21,304 bases of DNA from Promethearchaeota archaeon (GCA_014730295.1 WJIN01000351.1:1-21304), one strand, 5' to 3'; shown: positions 13,920 to 21,304, counted from the stretch's first letter. Translations and numbers: made by a program. Notes: generated by a model not told the origin, from the sequence alone.

Positions 13920-16900
13920 ATGGATATTGAATTAAGCAAGATTAGTCGGACTAAGAAAAAAATTTCACATCACGATAGTAGATTTCCCGATGATAGAGAG
14001 GCTTCCACCCAACCCCGTTCTTATCTCAATATCTGGGAAAAGATCCCTTCTTACAGGGATATTAATATGTTGTATGGGATAATCAAAATCATATTTTTAG
14101 GTGGAATCATAGGTTTCTTAATGGGAACGACCTATTTCAGCACGTTTAACCTCTGGGTGAGTATAACAATTCCCTCAGTATTAGGGATCTCGTTTATAAT
14201 CGCTTTTTCCGATAATTTTTTCATCTTTGATCGGTTTTCGAATCGTTGCTACGGCAAAATAGATTTATTTGAGAACTTCGAATTCTGGCAGATGAGCGAT
14301 GATGAGTTTACCCTCTATCTCTCCAATAAAAGAGATCTGCTTCATACGGGCATCCGGATCTATAAAATTGCGGTGATCCCCGAGAATGTACGTCCGAATC
14401 TCAACCATTTGATAAAATCATTACATAATGCGCAGATCCCGTTTACTTACCAAATCGTACAGAATCCGCTATATCGCGATCAATCACAAACTACTAGAAT
14501 TGATCTCTATTTTGCCTTATCCTATTATGTGAGTAGCATATTAACTAAGACTAAACTAATACAAATCCAAGACGCTTTAGAAGAGTTTTGCTATACGTTT
14601 AAAAGTATCTGTATCGCCAATTTGGCACATTTTAAGATCAACCTTTTGAAAGGCGATGATCTATTTCAAGCAATCCAAACCTTTGTATTCGGGATTCCAA
14701 TTAGTGCTCTAAAAAGACCTCAACATACACTATCTATACCGAATAATTCGTTTCTATATCTTATTAAGGCACTTATGATTCTAGCTACAATTTTCTATCT
14801 AGATTTCATTCTTTTGTCCTATTTTGAATTCGGGGTTATCCTTATCATAAATGCGGTGGTTATCTGTCTCATTTTCGCATTATACTGGCGGGAGGTGATC
14901 AATCATTTCTCGGAATTAATAGTTCTCAGAGAAGGAAGGGAGGATATCCCTTATTTCCATAATCTTGCCTTCTATCGCCTTCCGGAGTTTCGAGATTTCA
15001 TATTTCTCTACTTGCATAACCGATATTTGATCGGGTTCTCGATGCTTAATCTGAACTATGTGACCCCGCCCCAATTTAGTGCAGATGGCTATTTTCTCGC
15101 CAATCCGGATAAGTTTTTTCGCTCGGTGGTAAATCGGCAGATCCCATACACCTATACCTTGATAAATTCTCCTTTAGACTATAGCAATTTTGAAAAAGTC
15201 AGCCTAAAATATTTAACTGCATTTACCCGCGATCGTCTCTTACAGCGAGAGAGCGAGCATGAACGAGAAGAATGGCTTCACATGAGAGCGGGTATCTGGA
15301 GGATGTCACAGATCATTTCTCTTCAAGAAGTAAAATATACAAAAGTATTATCCCAGAATCATTTTGAACAGATAAGTGAGACTTTGCTAAAGAGAGAAAA
15401 GGAATTTCTCAATATTTATAAAGCCAATTTTCCCAATTATCATTTAGAGGTGCTACCTTCGAAAAGATCCCTCTCAGCCCTTATTGCGACGATGCTCAAA
15501 TCTAAGTTTTATCGTTTAGCGGGAACACATATGGATTATTCCATTATCCAAGGTAAAACTCTGGTCAATCTTAATGAGATTGCGAACGAGTTTAAAAAGG
15601 GAGTAGAAACGCGTATCGCTGCCGAATTTAACTCCCCTCTGGATATCCAAAACGATATCGTAATAGGAAATACCATTAATACGGAGTTCTTAGAGGAGGA
15701 AATCCCTACGGGTTTTACAATAGATCAAGTCAAAAAATTATTAATTACTAATGGTACTGCGAATGATCGCGAAAATATTTTATTAGCACTCACGAAAGAA
15801 TTGGTCAAAGCAGGGCAGCCCTCGGTAATTTTTGACTTCTCGGGCAATTTTTCCAAACTGCTTACATATTTCGAGGGCACGATATATGAGTCTCATCTAC
15901 GACACTATAAACTTGGGCGAACATTCCAAATCGATCCCATCGCGACTGATATCCATAACGACAGATACGATGACAAATATGACGACTTACTCATAGACTC
16001 CTGGGCGATGAGTTTTAAGGAAAACGAGCGAGCGACACAGACTTTTAAAAGATATATCAAAAAAATGCGTAAAACGGGACGCACCAGTCTGTCCGATATT
16101 GCTTTAGAGATCGAAACCTCAAAGGAATGGCAAAAAAGTCCCTACGCCGACTCGATTCTCTCGATGCTTAAAGAATTTACAGAAGATGCGATCTATATAC
16201 CAGATGTTGACGAAGAGCGGATGGAATTGGAGACAGTACCGAAGGACTTTGTCCAAAACGAGAAAACCATTATAATGGATTTGTCAATACTCCGCGATTT
16301 GGAGCAGAAAGTCTTTATTACAGCGGTGGTGCTTGCCAAGATCATCCACCACATCGAGCAATACAATCAATACACAGAGAAAGTTTTTATCTTTCCAAAC
16401 GCGGATATCTTTTTCGATAACTGGTATTTGGATAGGTTTAATCATCTCCGATATGGGAAAGTCAATAAATTTTTAGAACCGTTTTTTCAGCGGGGATTTG
16501 GGTTTACTATTACAGCAAATCAAATTAGATATCTTCATCCCAATGCCCTAAACTACTTCAGAAACATTATGAGTTTTCGTGCGATCGATAAACGTGATAT
16601 TTCATCCTTGCAAACTATTATGAATTTGTCCGAACTTCACGGCACGGGATATTACAGCAACAGCCGAAAAGACTCCTATCAAGTGGACTTTTTGATCAAT
16701 CTAAAGAAAAATGAAGCCTTAGTAAGGAGAACAGACTATAACCAGCCCTATCCCATTGAAATCTTGAGTGATATTATTGACGTACCGAAAATGGAGTTCA
16801 AATATATCAAGGATTATATGGCCCGCTGTGGACTTAACCTGCAAGATACCGAAAATCGCATCTTGTTAGGAGCCAAAAAGACCTTATTTGAGACCCATTT

Positions 16901-17792
16901 TCAAAATTATGTGATTTTTCTCGAGGAAATTATTAAATTTTTCAACGTATTAGGGCGGTTGGATAAGGTCGGCAACCTCTATAAAGCAAAGATCAAGGAG
17001 CAATTGCTCAAGTTGATCTACCCGAAAGCTCAAGAAAAGTTCCAGAACGACAACTTGATGATTAAAGAAGTGCGGGATCGTCTCTTCGATATGCTTCTTA
17101 AACATAACTATATCATCGAAGACCATCCGAGAAGGGCAAGCGGCTCGCAATCGATTCGGACGTCATATTCTGTGGGACCACAATATCAAGAGTCATTGGA
17201 TGATTATTATCGTGCTAAAGATAGAACTCCACTTGAAATCTCTGTGGAGACGGTTGAGAAAGAATCGGATACAGAATATGAATTGGAAGCGTTATTTCCT
17301 TCGGACATTGATAATGGCGAAGATTTAGAGACCATTGACTTGGATTGGGAAGATACTGATATTGAGGTCATTCCGCAATTTAATAAGACAGAATTAGAAG
17401 AGAACTTCTGTACTATGCTGATGAAAGAATATTTTTTCGACCTTACGAGAATCAATTTCCATTTGAATAAGCAAAACTATGAGGAAGCAATGTTCTTAGA
17501 GCGAGAAGCTTTACGATCATTTCTGGTAAAATTTTATTGTAAATTTCATCCTAATGAACAGTGTGAGATCTCGGACCTCCAAACCCAAAACGCATTGAAA
17601 TTTATCGATCAATCCTTGGATCTTCCAGTCTCCACAAACCAATTTTTAGACCATCTAGACTTACCGAAGTTGGGGGATCTTAAACAAGAAGAGAGAAATT
17701 TACGTCTTCGAGAAAATCTTGAAAAATTTTTGAACCTCTTTCACACCCTCCACGACTTTTTTATTGCTAAAGATAACGGAGGGGAGTTATAA
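13920..17792 (+). CDS. Large membrane-bound HerA/VirB4-like protein with degenerate ATPase motifs
   Basis: This 1290-residue protein has two similar modules. Each is a membrane hairpin (TM about 52-72 and 78-98; 279-300 and 304-323) followed by a soluble domain containing QIPFTYQIVQNPLY (172-185) or QIPYTYTLINSPLDY (407-421). Residues about 580-950 follow the HerA/FtsK/VirB4 ATPase layout. At the P-loop position the sequence is NGTANDREN (611-619), without GKS/T. After it come SVIFDFSGNFSKLL (635-648), a helical lid, and a Walker B-like strand KVFIFPNAD (821-829) without the Asp-Glu pair. GFTITANQ (861-868) keeps the sensor glutamine. A winged helix (about 1049-1090), an acidic linker and a helical C-terminal domain (1155-1290) follow. 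I infer a membrane pseudo-ATPase, perhaps a scaffold of a translocase or secretion-like complex. Overall relation to HerA/VirB4 is by pattern, not by search. Confidence 0.85.
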   Translation: MDIELSKISRTKKKISHHDSRFPDDREASTQPRSYLNIWEKIPSYRDINMLYGIIKIIFLGGIIGFLMGTTYFSTFNLWVSITIPSVLGISFIIAFSDNFFIFDRFSNRCYGKIDLFENFEFWQMSDDEFTLYLSNKRDLLHTGIRIYKIAVIPENVRPNLNHLIKSLHNAQIPFTYQIVQNPLYRDQSQTTRIDLYFALSYYVSSILTKTKLIQIQDALEEFCYTFKSICIANLAHFKINLLKGDDLFQAIQTFVFGIPISALKRPQHTLSIPNNSFLYLIKALMILATIFYLDFILLSYFEFGVILIINAVVICLIFALYWREVINHFSELIVLREGREDIPYFHNLAFYRLPEFRDFIFLYLHNRYLIGFSMLNLNYVTPPQFSADGYFLANPDKFFRSVVNRQIPYTYTLINSPLDYSNFEKVSLKYLTAFTRDRLLQRESEHEREEWLHMRAGIWRMSQIISLQEVKYTKVLSQNHFEQISETLLKREKEFLNIYKANFPNYHLEVLPSKRSLSALIATMLKSKFYRLAGTHMDYSIIQGKTLVNLNEIANEFKKGVETRIAAEFNSPLDIQNDIVIGNTINTEFLEEEIPTGFTIDQVKKLLITNGTANDRENILLALTKELVKAGQPSVIFDFSGNFSKLLTYFEGTIYESHLRHYKLGRTFQIDPIATDIHNDRYDDKYDDLLIDSWAMSFKENERATQTFKRYIKKMRKTGRTSLSDIALEIETSKEWQKSPYADSILSMLKEFTEDAIYIPDVDEERMELETVPKDFVQNEKTIIMDLSILRDLEQKVFITAVVLAKIIHHIEQYNQYTEKVFIFPNADIFFDNWYLDRFNHLRYGKVNKFLEPFFQRGFGFTITANQIRYLHPNALNYFRNIMSFRAIDKRDISSLQTIMNLSELHGTGYYSNSRKDSYQVDFLINLKKNEALVRRTDYNQPYPIEILSDIIDVPKMEFKYIKDYMARCGLNLQDTENRILLGAKKTLFETHFQNYVIFLEEIIKFFNVLGRLDKVGNLYKAKIKEQLLKLIYPKAQEKFQNDNLMIKEVRDRLFDMLLKHNYIIEDHPRRASGSQSIRTSYSVGPQYQESLDDYYRAKDRTPLEISVETVEKESDTEYELEALFPSDIDNGEDLETIDLDWEDTDIEVIPQFNKTELEENFCTMLMKEYFFDLTRINFHLNKQNYEEAMFLEREALRSFLVKFYCKFHPNEQCEISDLQTQNALKFIDQSLDLPVSTNQFLDHLDLPKLGDLKQEERNLRLRENLEKFLNLFHTLHDFFIAKDNGGEL
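17778..17786 (+). promoter_or_regulatory. Strong Shine-Dalgarno pointing to an ATA codon
   Basis: GGAGGGGAG lies inside the end of the 1290-residue gene. No ATG, GTG or TTG lies within Shine-Dalgarno range. Instead, ATA codons in the frame of the next gene lie at 17789 and 17792, 6 and 9 nt after GGAGG, the second overlapping the TAA stop as TAATA. Confidence 0.5.
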
Positions 17793-17821
17793 TACCGCCG
17801 AAATTAGATTTAGGAGACTTT

Positions 17822-18160
17822 TTGGAGATGTCAGTCTTTGATGAGGGAGAATTGAAACGACTTAAGGAAGAATTGAAAGACATACCTTTTCCCGATCGAA
17901 ACGAAAATAAACTTATTAAGATCATCCTTGAATACCTTGCGGGTGCTTACGAACGCCTCCTCGAAAATGTCCCTTTCTATATAGAGAATTTCATACAGAA
18001 AGCAGAGATCTCCAAATTCGCACAATCGGAACTATCTGAGATTAATAAATCGGAAGATCTTTTATATTTACAAGAGAAACTCAAAGAAAAAGAGGGATTT
18101 TTAGAATTGATGGCACAGAGAATACAGCGAATTCATGCGAAAATTTCTCAAAACAAGTGA
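17822..18160 (+). CDS. Small helical protein, last gene of the membrane operon
   Basis: From the TTG at 17822 this is a 112-residue all-helical, soluble, charged protein of unknown family. Residues 9-22 form an acidic/basic helix (GELKRLKEELKDI), residues about 31-60 a helix with LEYLAGAYERLLENV, and the last 35 residues a likely coiled coil (DLLYLQEKLKEKEGFLELM). Start choice is open. TTG at 17822 has AGGAG 5 nt upstream. ATG at 17828 has poor spacing. ATA at 17792 has the best Shine-Dalgarno, overlaps the upstream stop, and would add IPPKLDLGDF before the TTG. It is probably a cytoplasmic subunit of the membrane machine. Confidence 0.75.
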   Translation: MEMSVFDEGELKRLKEELKDIPFPDRNENKLIKIILEYLAGAYERLLENVPFYIENFIQKAEISKFAQSELSEINKSEDLLYLQEKLKEKEGFLELMAQRIQRIHAKISQNK

Positions 18161-18172
18161 GAATATTTCCTA

Positions 18173-18180
18173 TTTTTTTT
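18173..18180 (+). terminator. T8 terminator of the membrane operon
   Basis: Eight T lie 12 bp after the last stop of the cluster, preceded by T-rich sequence. This is the first strong T-run after the + strand cluster and faces a - strand T-run array at 18214-18237. Confidence 0.6.
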
Positions 18181-18213
18181 ACTATAATTTTATCTTAGCT
18201 AATTATATTGCAT

Positions 18214-18237
18214 AAAAAAAATAGAAAAAATAAAAAA
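18214..18237 (-). terminator. T-run terminator of the 18560 gene
   Basis: On the - strand, T6, T6 and T8 runs are separated by one to three bases and begin 15 bp after the stop of the small gene. With 18173-18180 this makes a convergent terminator pair. Confidence 0.6.
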
Positions 18238-18251
18238 TATAAATCTTAAGG

Positions 18252-18560
18252 TTATAAGGTTGGCACATTTGACCGTATAGCGAATGAATCATCGATTAAG
18301 TTATGATGTGTTTTAATCTCAACATATCGCATATTCTCATCAAGATCATAAGCTTGGAATTTGTTTATCAGCTCTTCCATTTTCTTAATCTTCTCACCAT
18401 TTTTGAATTCTCCTGATTCTATCTTCTCACTAAGGATGGAATATGCTCGAAAAAACTCTTGTGCTCTCTGTTTTTCCAAGAGCATTGTTTCTTTTGCAAC
18501 CGACCTGCCCTTATGACCATTTTCTTGATGAATAGTATAACATACTTTATAGACCGTCAT
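18252..18560 (-). CDS. Small hypothetical protein, 102 residues
   Basis: The family is unknown. The order is a beta-like N-terminus (TVYKVCYTIHQ), helices (LLEKQRAQEFFRAYSILSEKI; KIKKMEELINKF) and a C-terminal strand (MRYVEIKTHH), a compact alpha/beta fold with no known motif. The open frame continues to a TTG at 18587, but that codon would lie only about 2 bp from the TATA-like element (18589-18597) and upstream of the expected transcript start. I therefore place the start at the in-frame ATG at 18560, about 33 bp from the TATA centre, as for the other first genes here. It is an isolated gene with its own promoter and terminator. Confidence 0.65.
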   Translation of the reverse strand: MTVYKVCYTIHQENGHKGRSVAKETMLLEKQRAQEFFRAYSILSEKIESGEFKNGEKIKKMEELINKFQAYDLDENMRYVEIKTHHNLIDDSFAIRSNVPTL

Positions 18561-18588
18561 AGCTAATCTAGGAGCATTATATAGCAAG

Positions 18589-18607
18589 TATATTTAAAGA
18601 AAAAATT
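18589..18607 (-). promoter_or_regulatory. TATA-type promoter that decides the 18560 start
   Basis: Read on the - strand: AATTTTTTCTTTAAATATA, the best match to the common element. It lies 28 bp upstream of the ATG at 18560 and rules out the TTG at 18587. Confidence 0.7.
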
Positions 18608-18666
18608 AATGTAGTTTATTTAGGTATTGATATTTTATGTATCGTCTTTTTGTGTTGTGTTAAAAT

Positions 18667-18685
18667 GTCTTGATAGATTCAAGAC
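18667..18685 (-). terminator. Possible hairpin terminator of the PP-loop gene
   Basis: GTCTTGA, loop TAGAT, and the exact complement TCAAGAC form a 7-bp hairpin about 60 bp past the stop of the PP-loop gene. On the - strand it is followed by ATTTT. The T-run is short, so the call is tentative. Confidence 0.35.
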
Positions 18686-18744
18686 CAACCAATTTAGTTT
18701 ATTCGAAAGTTGAAAACCGCTCCTTAAGCTTCCCAATTGAATTA

Positions 18745-19905
18745 TTATTCCATAATCTTCTGTAAATTTTTAACAATTACATCTTTATTTGGATCTTCTT
18801 CTAAATGATTCTTAATATTTTCAAGTAGCTCATTTTTGGATACATTAACATGAGAGAAAAATTTATTAATTTCTTCTTTTGCAAACGTTCCTTCTAATAA
18901 TGCTCGTGAAATACCTTTATACAATCTTAACCATTTTTTACGAGTTCTGGAACGCTTTTCCTTTTTTTCTTGGCGCACGAGTTCCGCATATTGGAGGGCA
19001 TAGGATAATCCTCCATATCTATGAAGATCATACATCAATGCAGCTTTTACGACATGACAATTTGTTAAAACGGGATCTGTTTTTCCTTTATCGATAAGCC
19101 CCGCTGAAGTGACCTTTTTGATTATCATATTTTCATTATAATCAAGAACGTGATAAGGAAGCAGAATTCTCGGTAGATGCGATTTATTTCGTTCTCTGTC
19201 GGTCAGATACCATTGTTGATCTTCTGAGGTAAAAGGAGCATTATGAATAAAGACAGGATCCCACTCAGATCGTATCTCTTTACTGGGAATTTCATAAAAG
19301 TACCGCTTAATCTGATCTGAAGAGTATCCTAAAATTATTATTGGAATATCTCGCTTTAAAGCTTCCTTTACCATAATCGAGTGGATAAGGTCACTGCAAT
19401 AATCGCAAACGGTACCTGTCAGAATTAATTCATTTGAGTTGTGTTGTAAAAATAAAAACCTGTATAACTTCGAAAACGTAGCAGCGCCATCCTCGATCAT
19501 AAGATGATGATCTTGGTAATCAAGTCTTGCTAAAGTCTTTTTGATATTTTGCTTTGCCACCTTAGTCATGAGTCCCGTATCTATAGTTATCGCAAGTGGA
19601 TTTAATCCTAATTCATTTATCAGCATGTTAAGCAAGGCAGTAGAATCTTTACCCCCTGAATATCCGAGGATACAATCGTATTTACCTATGGATGTGTGTC
19701 CATGAATTTTATCCAGTGTTGCTTTCCAATCATTTAACGCCTCTTTTTTCATCTCTTCGGTGATCTGCACTTTTCGCCAATTTTTGGTTTCAAAAAATGG
19801 ATTTCGGCAAATATCGCAGATTCCTTCATTATCCAAATTAATATGTAAAAATCCGTCTGGAAGAATACAATTTTGGCAAAAATGATGGTCCTCTTGAAGT
19901 GTCAT
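18745..19905 (-). CDS. PP-loop ATPase (N-acetyl sugar amidotransferase / ATP pyrophosphatase type)
   Basis: This is a 386-residue cytosolic protein. An N-terminal zinc ribbon (C10-x2-C13, C30-x2-C33) is followed by the PP-loop YSGGKDS (82-88), the ATP-adenylating signature of the N-type ATP pyrophosphatase superfamily. ITIDTG (106-111) fits the second strand of that fold. CDYC (167-170) and GKTDPVLTNC (274-283) supply further cysteines that could bind metal or act in substrate activation. The zinc ribbon plus PP-loop order resembles WbpG/PseA-type sugar amidotransferases, but the C-terminal half (300-386, Arg/Lys-rich helices) is not familiar, and tRNA thiolation enzymes share the same core. 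The substrate is unassigned. It is divergent from a GNAT-like gene across a shared promoter region, so the two may form one modification pathway. Confidence 0.82.
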   Translation of the reverse strand: MTLQEDHHFCQNCILPDGFLHINLDNEGICDICRNPFFETKNWRKVQITEEMKKEALNDWKATLDKIHGHTSIGKYDCILGYSGGKDSTALLNMLINELGLNPLAITIDTGLMTKVAKQNIKKTLARLDYQDHHLMIEDGAATFSKLYRFLFLQHNSNELILTGTVCDYCSDLIHSIMVKEALKRDIPIIILGYSSDQIKRYFYEIPSKEIRSEWDPVFIHNAPFTSEDQQWYLTDRERNKSHLPRILLPYHVLDYNENMIIKKVTSAGLIDKGKTDPVLTNCHVVKAALMYDLHRYGGLSYALQYAELVRQEKKEKRSRTRKKWLRLYKGISRALLEGTFAKEEINKFFSHVNVSKNELLENIKNHLEEDPNKDVIVKNLQKIME

Positions 19906-19948
19906 TTATTTTCGATTTTTTTAAGTTTAAAAACAGTATTCATTATCC

Positions 19949-19966
19949 TTATTTAAAGGAAAAATT
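19949..19966 (-). promoter_or_regulatory. Promoter of the PP-loop gene
   Basis: Read on the - strand: AATTTTTCCTTTAAATAA, about 45 bp before the ATG at 19905. It shares TTTTTCCTTTAAATA with the divergent promoter at 19990-20006, so the two genes may be controlled alike. Confidence 0.65.
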
Positions 19967-19989
19967 TTATATTGTATTAGTTAAGATCT

Positions 19990-20006
19990 ATTTTTCCTTT
20001 AAATAC
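19990..20006 (+). promoter_or_regulatory. Promoter of the GNAT-like gene
   Basis: ATTTTTCCTTTAAATAC is the divergent twin of the element at 19949-19966. A second AT-rich box, AAATATATA (20012-20020), is closer to the ATG at 20054 and could serve instead. Confidence 0.6.
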
Positions 20007-20053
20007 TCTCCAAATATATAACGAATAATAAACTGGAGATATGAAAATTTGGT

Positions 20054-21220
20054 ATGCAAAAATTAGAATTAAAAAAAAATGAGAATATCACTGTAAAAGA
20101 AACTAACAACTCGCAAAAGATTCAATATGCGTTTGAGAAATTACTTTTTGTACCTGAAACACAATTAAAACCCCGAATAATATTTGAACTAGTTCAATAT
20201 CTCAATAAGAAAATAAAGGATGAAAATTATCCGATAAAAGTATTTATTGCAAAAGAAGGACGAATTATTAAGGGAATAGTCGTTTGTCAAATTGATCCCG
20301 ACTATCGAAGTTATGGACGTAAATGCGGAACTTTTGGCTGGTTATATGCACTTACACTTGAATCTTGCAAACATTTAATGAATCATTGTGAAAAATATAT
20401 GAAGGAATATAGAATCCGAAAGCTACGTGGACCGATTAATTACCCGAAATTAATCGGTGGTATTGGATTTCAAACAAAAGGATTCGATCATACCATGATG
20501 GCTGGAGTAAATTTTCATGATCCTAATATGCGAGAATTAGTCTTCTTAGAACACTTGGGGTATAAAAGAGAATCGAAATATAGCTGTGTTAAGGTTTTTA
20601 ATACTGAATGGAATAAGGGTAAACAGATTCCCAATGATATAATAATTCATTTCCCCACTTTAACTGAATTTAAAAACCTAAAAGAAGAAATTCTCGAATT
20701 AGGCAAAAAATCCTTTAATGCGATCCTTGCTGATGCGGCAGGAGGGGAAGATCGGATGCAAGAGTTTTTCAAAATATTTGAGATATTAAATAATATCTTA
20801 CCTCAACAATATAAAGCTAATAATAAACGGAATCCCGAAGAATTTACCTCAAACAAGACATATATAAAAACCATCAATTCCCATGATTTTAGTAAAAATT
20901 TACCATGGCTCCCATTCTTATTTTCTAAGGAAGATAATCAGATAATTGGATTAGGAGTAATCTTACCAAATCTATATCAGCTATGGAAAGGAGAAGTTCT
21001 GACCGATGCAAACGTGGATAGTGTAATAATTCATCCTAATCATACTAATAAAGGATTGTTTTCTACTGGATTTAATGCGTTTCGAATTGCAATCAGTATG
21101 CAAGGAATCTCTTATCTTGAAGGCACCACAATTTGGTCTAATAATGAAAGGGCTGTAAATACTATTTTCCCTCATTCAACGCATGTGCGAGAACATGTAG
21201 TTTTACAAAAACGAATTTAA
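20054..21220 (+). CDS. GNAT-superfamily acyltransferase-like protein, two GNAT-like halves
   Basis: This is a 388-residue soluble protein. The first half (about 60-185) has the layout KVFIAKEGRIIKGIVV, then FGWLYAL, then KLRGPINYPKLIGGIGF (123-139) and TKGFD. This resembles YghO-like GNAT proteins with a GP-x-N-x-G signature, although two sequence positions differ from what I remember. The second half (about 290-388) has IGLGVILP, a degenerate acetyl-CoA loop IHPNHTNKGLFSTGF (326-340) and WSNNERA (361-367), also GNAT-like. One half may be structural only. The ATG at 20054 is the only in-frame choice; TGA at 20042-20044 closes the frame upstream. Acceptor substrate is unknown. Its divergent PP-loop neighbour suggests acylation plus amidation of the same sugar or metabolite, which is inference. 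Confidence 0.78.
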   Translation: MQKLELKKNENITVKETNNSQKIQYAFEKLLFVPETQLKPRIIFELVQYLNKKIKDENYPIKVFIAKEGRIIKGIVVCQIDPDYRSYGRKCGTFGWLYALTLESCKHLMNHCEKYMKEYRIRKLRGPINYPKLIGGIGFQTKGFDHTMMAGVNFHDPNMRELVFLEHLGYKRESKYSCVKVFNTEWNKGKQIPNDIIIHFPTLTEFKNLKEEILELGKKSFNAILADAAGGEDRMQEFFKIFEILNNILPQQYKANNKRNPEEFTSNKTYIKTINSHDFSKNLPWLPFLFSKEDNQIIGLGVILPNLYQLWKGEVLTDANVDSVIIHPNHTNKGLFSTGFNAFRIAISMQGISYLEGTTIWSNNERAVNTIFPHSTHVREHVVLQKRI

Positions 21221-21262
21221 ACAATAGAATTGAAGATAAAGATATATTTTAAATGTTGTAAA

Positions 21263-21268
21263 TTTTTT
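21263..21268 (+). terminator. T6 run after the GNAT-like gene
   Basis: AATTTTTTATTCTTTT begins about 40 bp after the stop. It is T-rich enough for archaeal termination but modest. Confidence 0.35.
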
Positions 21269-21304
21269 ATTCTTTTAAATTTACTAATAATTTCCATAAC
21301 AAAA

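Noticed and set aside
17207..17455. Ser-rich open frame on the - strand within the large protein gene
   Set aside because: It is a shadow of an Asp/Glu-rich coding stretch and lacks a promoter or ribosome binding site.
1..21304. CRISPR array, insertion sequence or integrated element
   Set aside because: No short regularly spaced repeats, transposase, integrase or terminal inverted repeats were seen on either strand.

Overview
The window is AT-rich archaeal DNA. The evidence is the gene content (a Hef-type helicase and a Hel308-type helicase), TATA-type promoters about 30-50 bp before start codons, Shine-Dalgarno sites of the GGAGGTGAT type inside gene clusters, T-run terminators and a Ser/Asn-rich surface protein with a C-terminal membrane anchor. 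The style of several small proteins and the large membrane operon make me favour an Asgard-type archaeon. That placement is inference; no rRNA, tRNA or lineage-specific marker is present to settle it.

Layout. (1) Positions 2-2254: 3' part of a large cell-surface protein with six ~103-residue repeats and a C-terminal transmembrane anchor. (2) 2347-5846, + strand: a winged-helix-like protein, a Hef-type SF2 helicase whose nuclease half is degenerate, and a zinc-ribbon/winged-helix protein 23 bp behind it. (3) 6128-9702, - strand: two small unknown proteins, a Hel308-type helicase carrying a SWIM-type zinc-finger insertion, and a small CPIC-motif protein. Hef and Hel308 therefore converge, forming a replication-fork repair island. 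(4) 9995-18160, + strand: five genes that look like one membrane machine. They encode an HhH-containing membrane protein, a four-TM protein, a two-TM protein, a 1290-residue protein that resembles a HerA/VirB4-type ATPase but lacks Walker A and B residues, and a small helical protein. (5) 18252-18560, - strand: a small unknown protein. (6) 18745-21220: a PP-loop ATPase and a double-GNAT-like protein, divergently transcribed from back-to-back promoters.

Most promising for novelty is the 9995-18160 cluster, which I cannot match to a described system. It has four membrane-anchored components and an apparently inactive P-loop ATPase with duplicated membrane modules. The other strong signals are the SWIM insertion in Hel308, the dead XPF-like domain with a PIP-like box in Hef, two genes whose best ribosome-binding sites point to ATA rather than ATG/GTG/TTG, and a very uniform promoter element (ATTTTTTC before the TATA box) upstream of ten genes on both strands.

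How the genes may work together: Hef, its zinc-ribbon partner and Hel308 would act on stalled or branched replication forks. The membrane cluster beside them has an HhH domain and a translocase-like fold, so a DNA-linked membrane role is possible, but no functional link is shown by the sequence.
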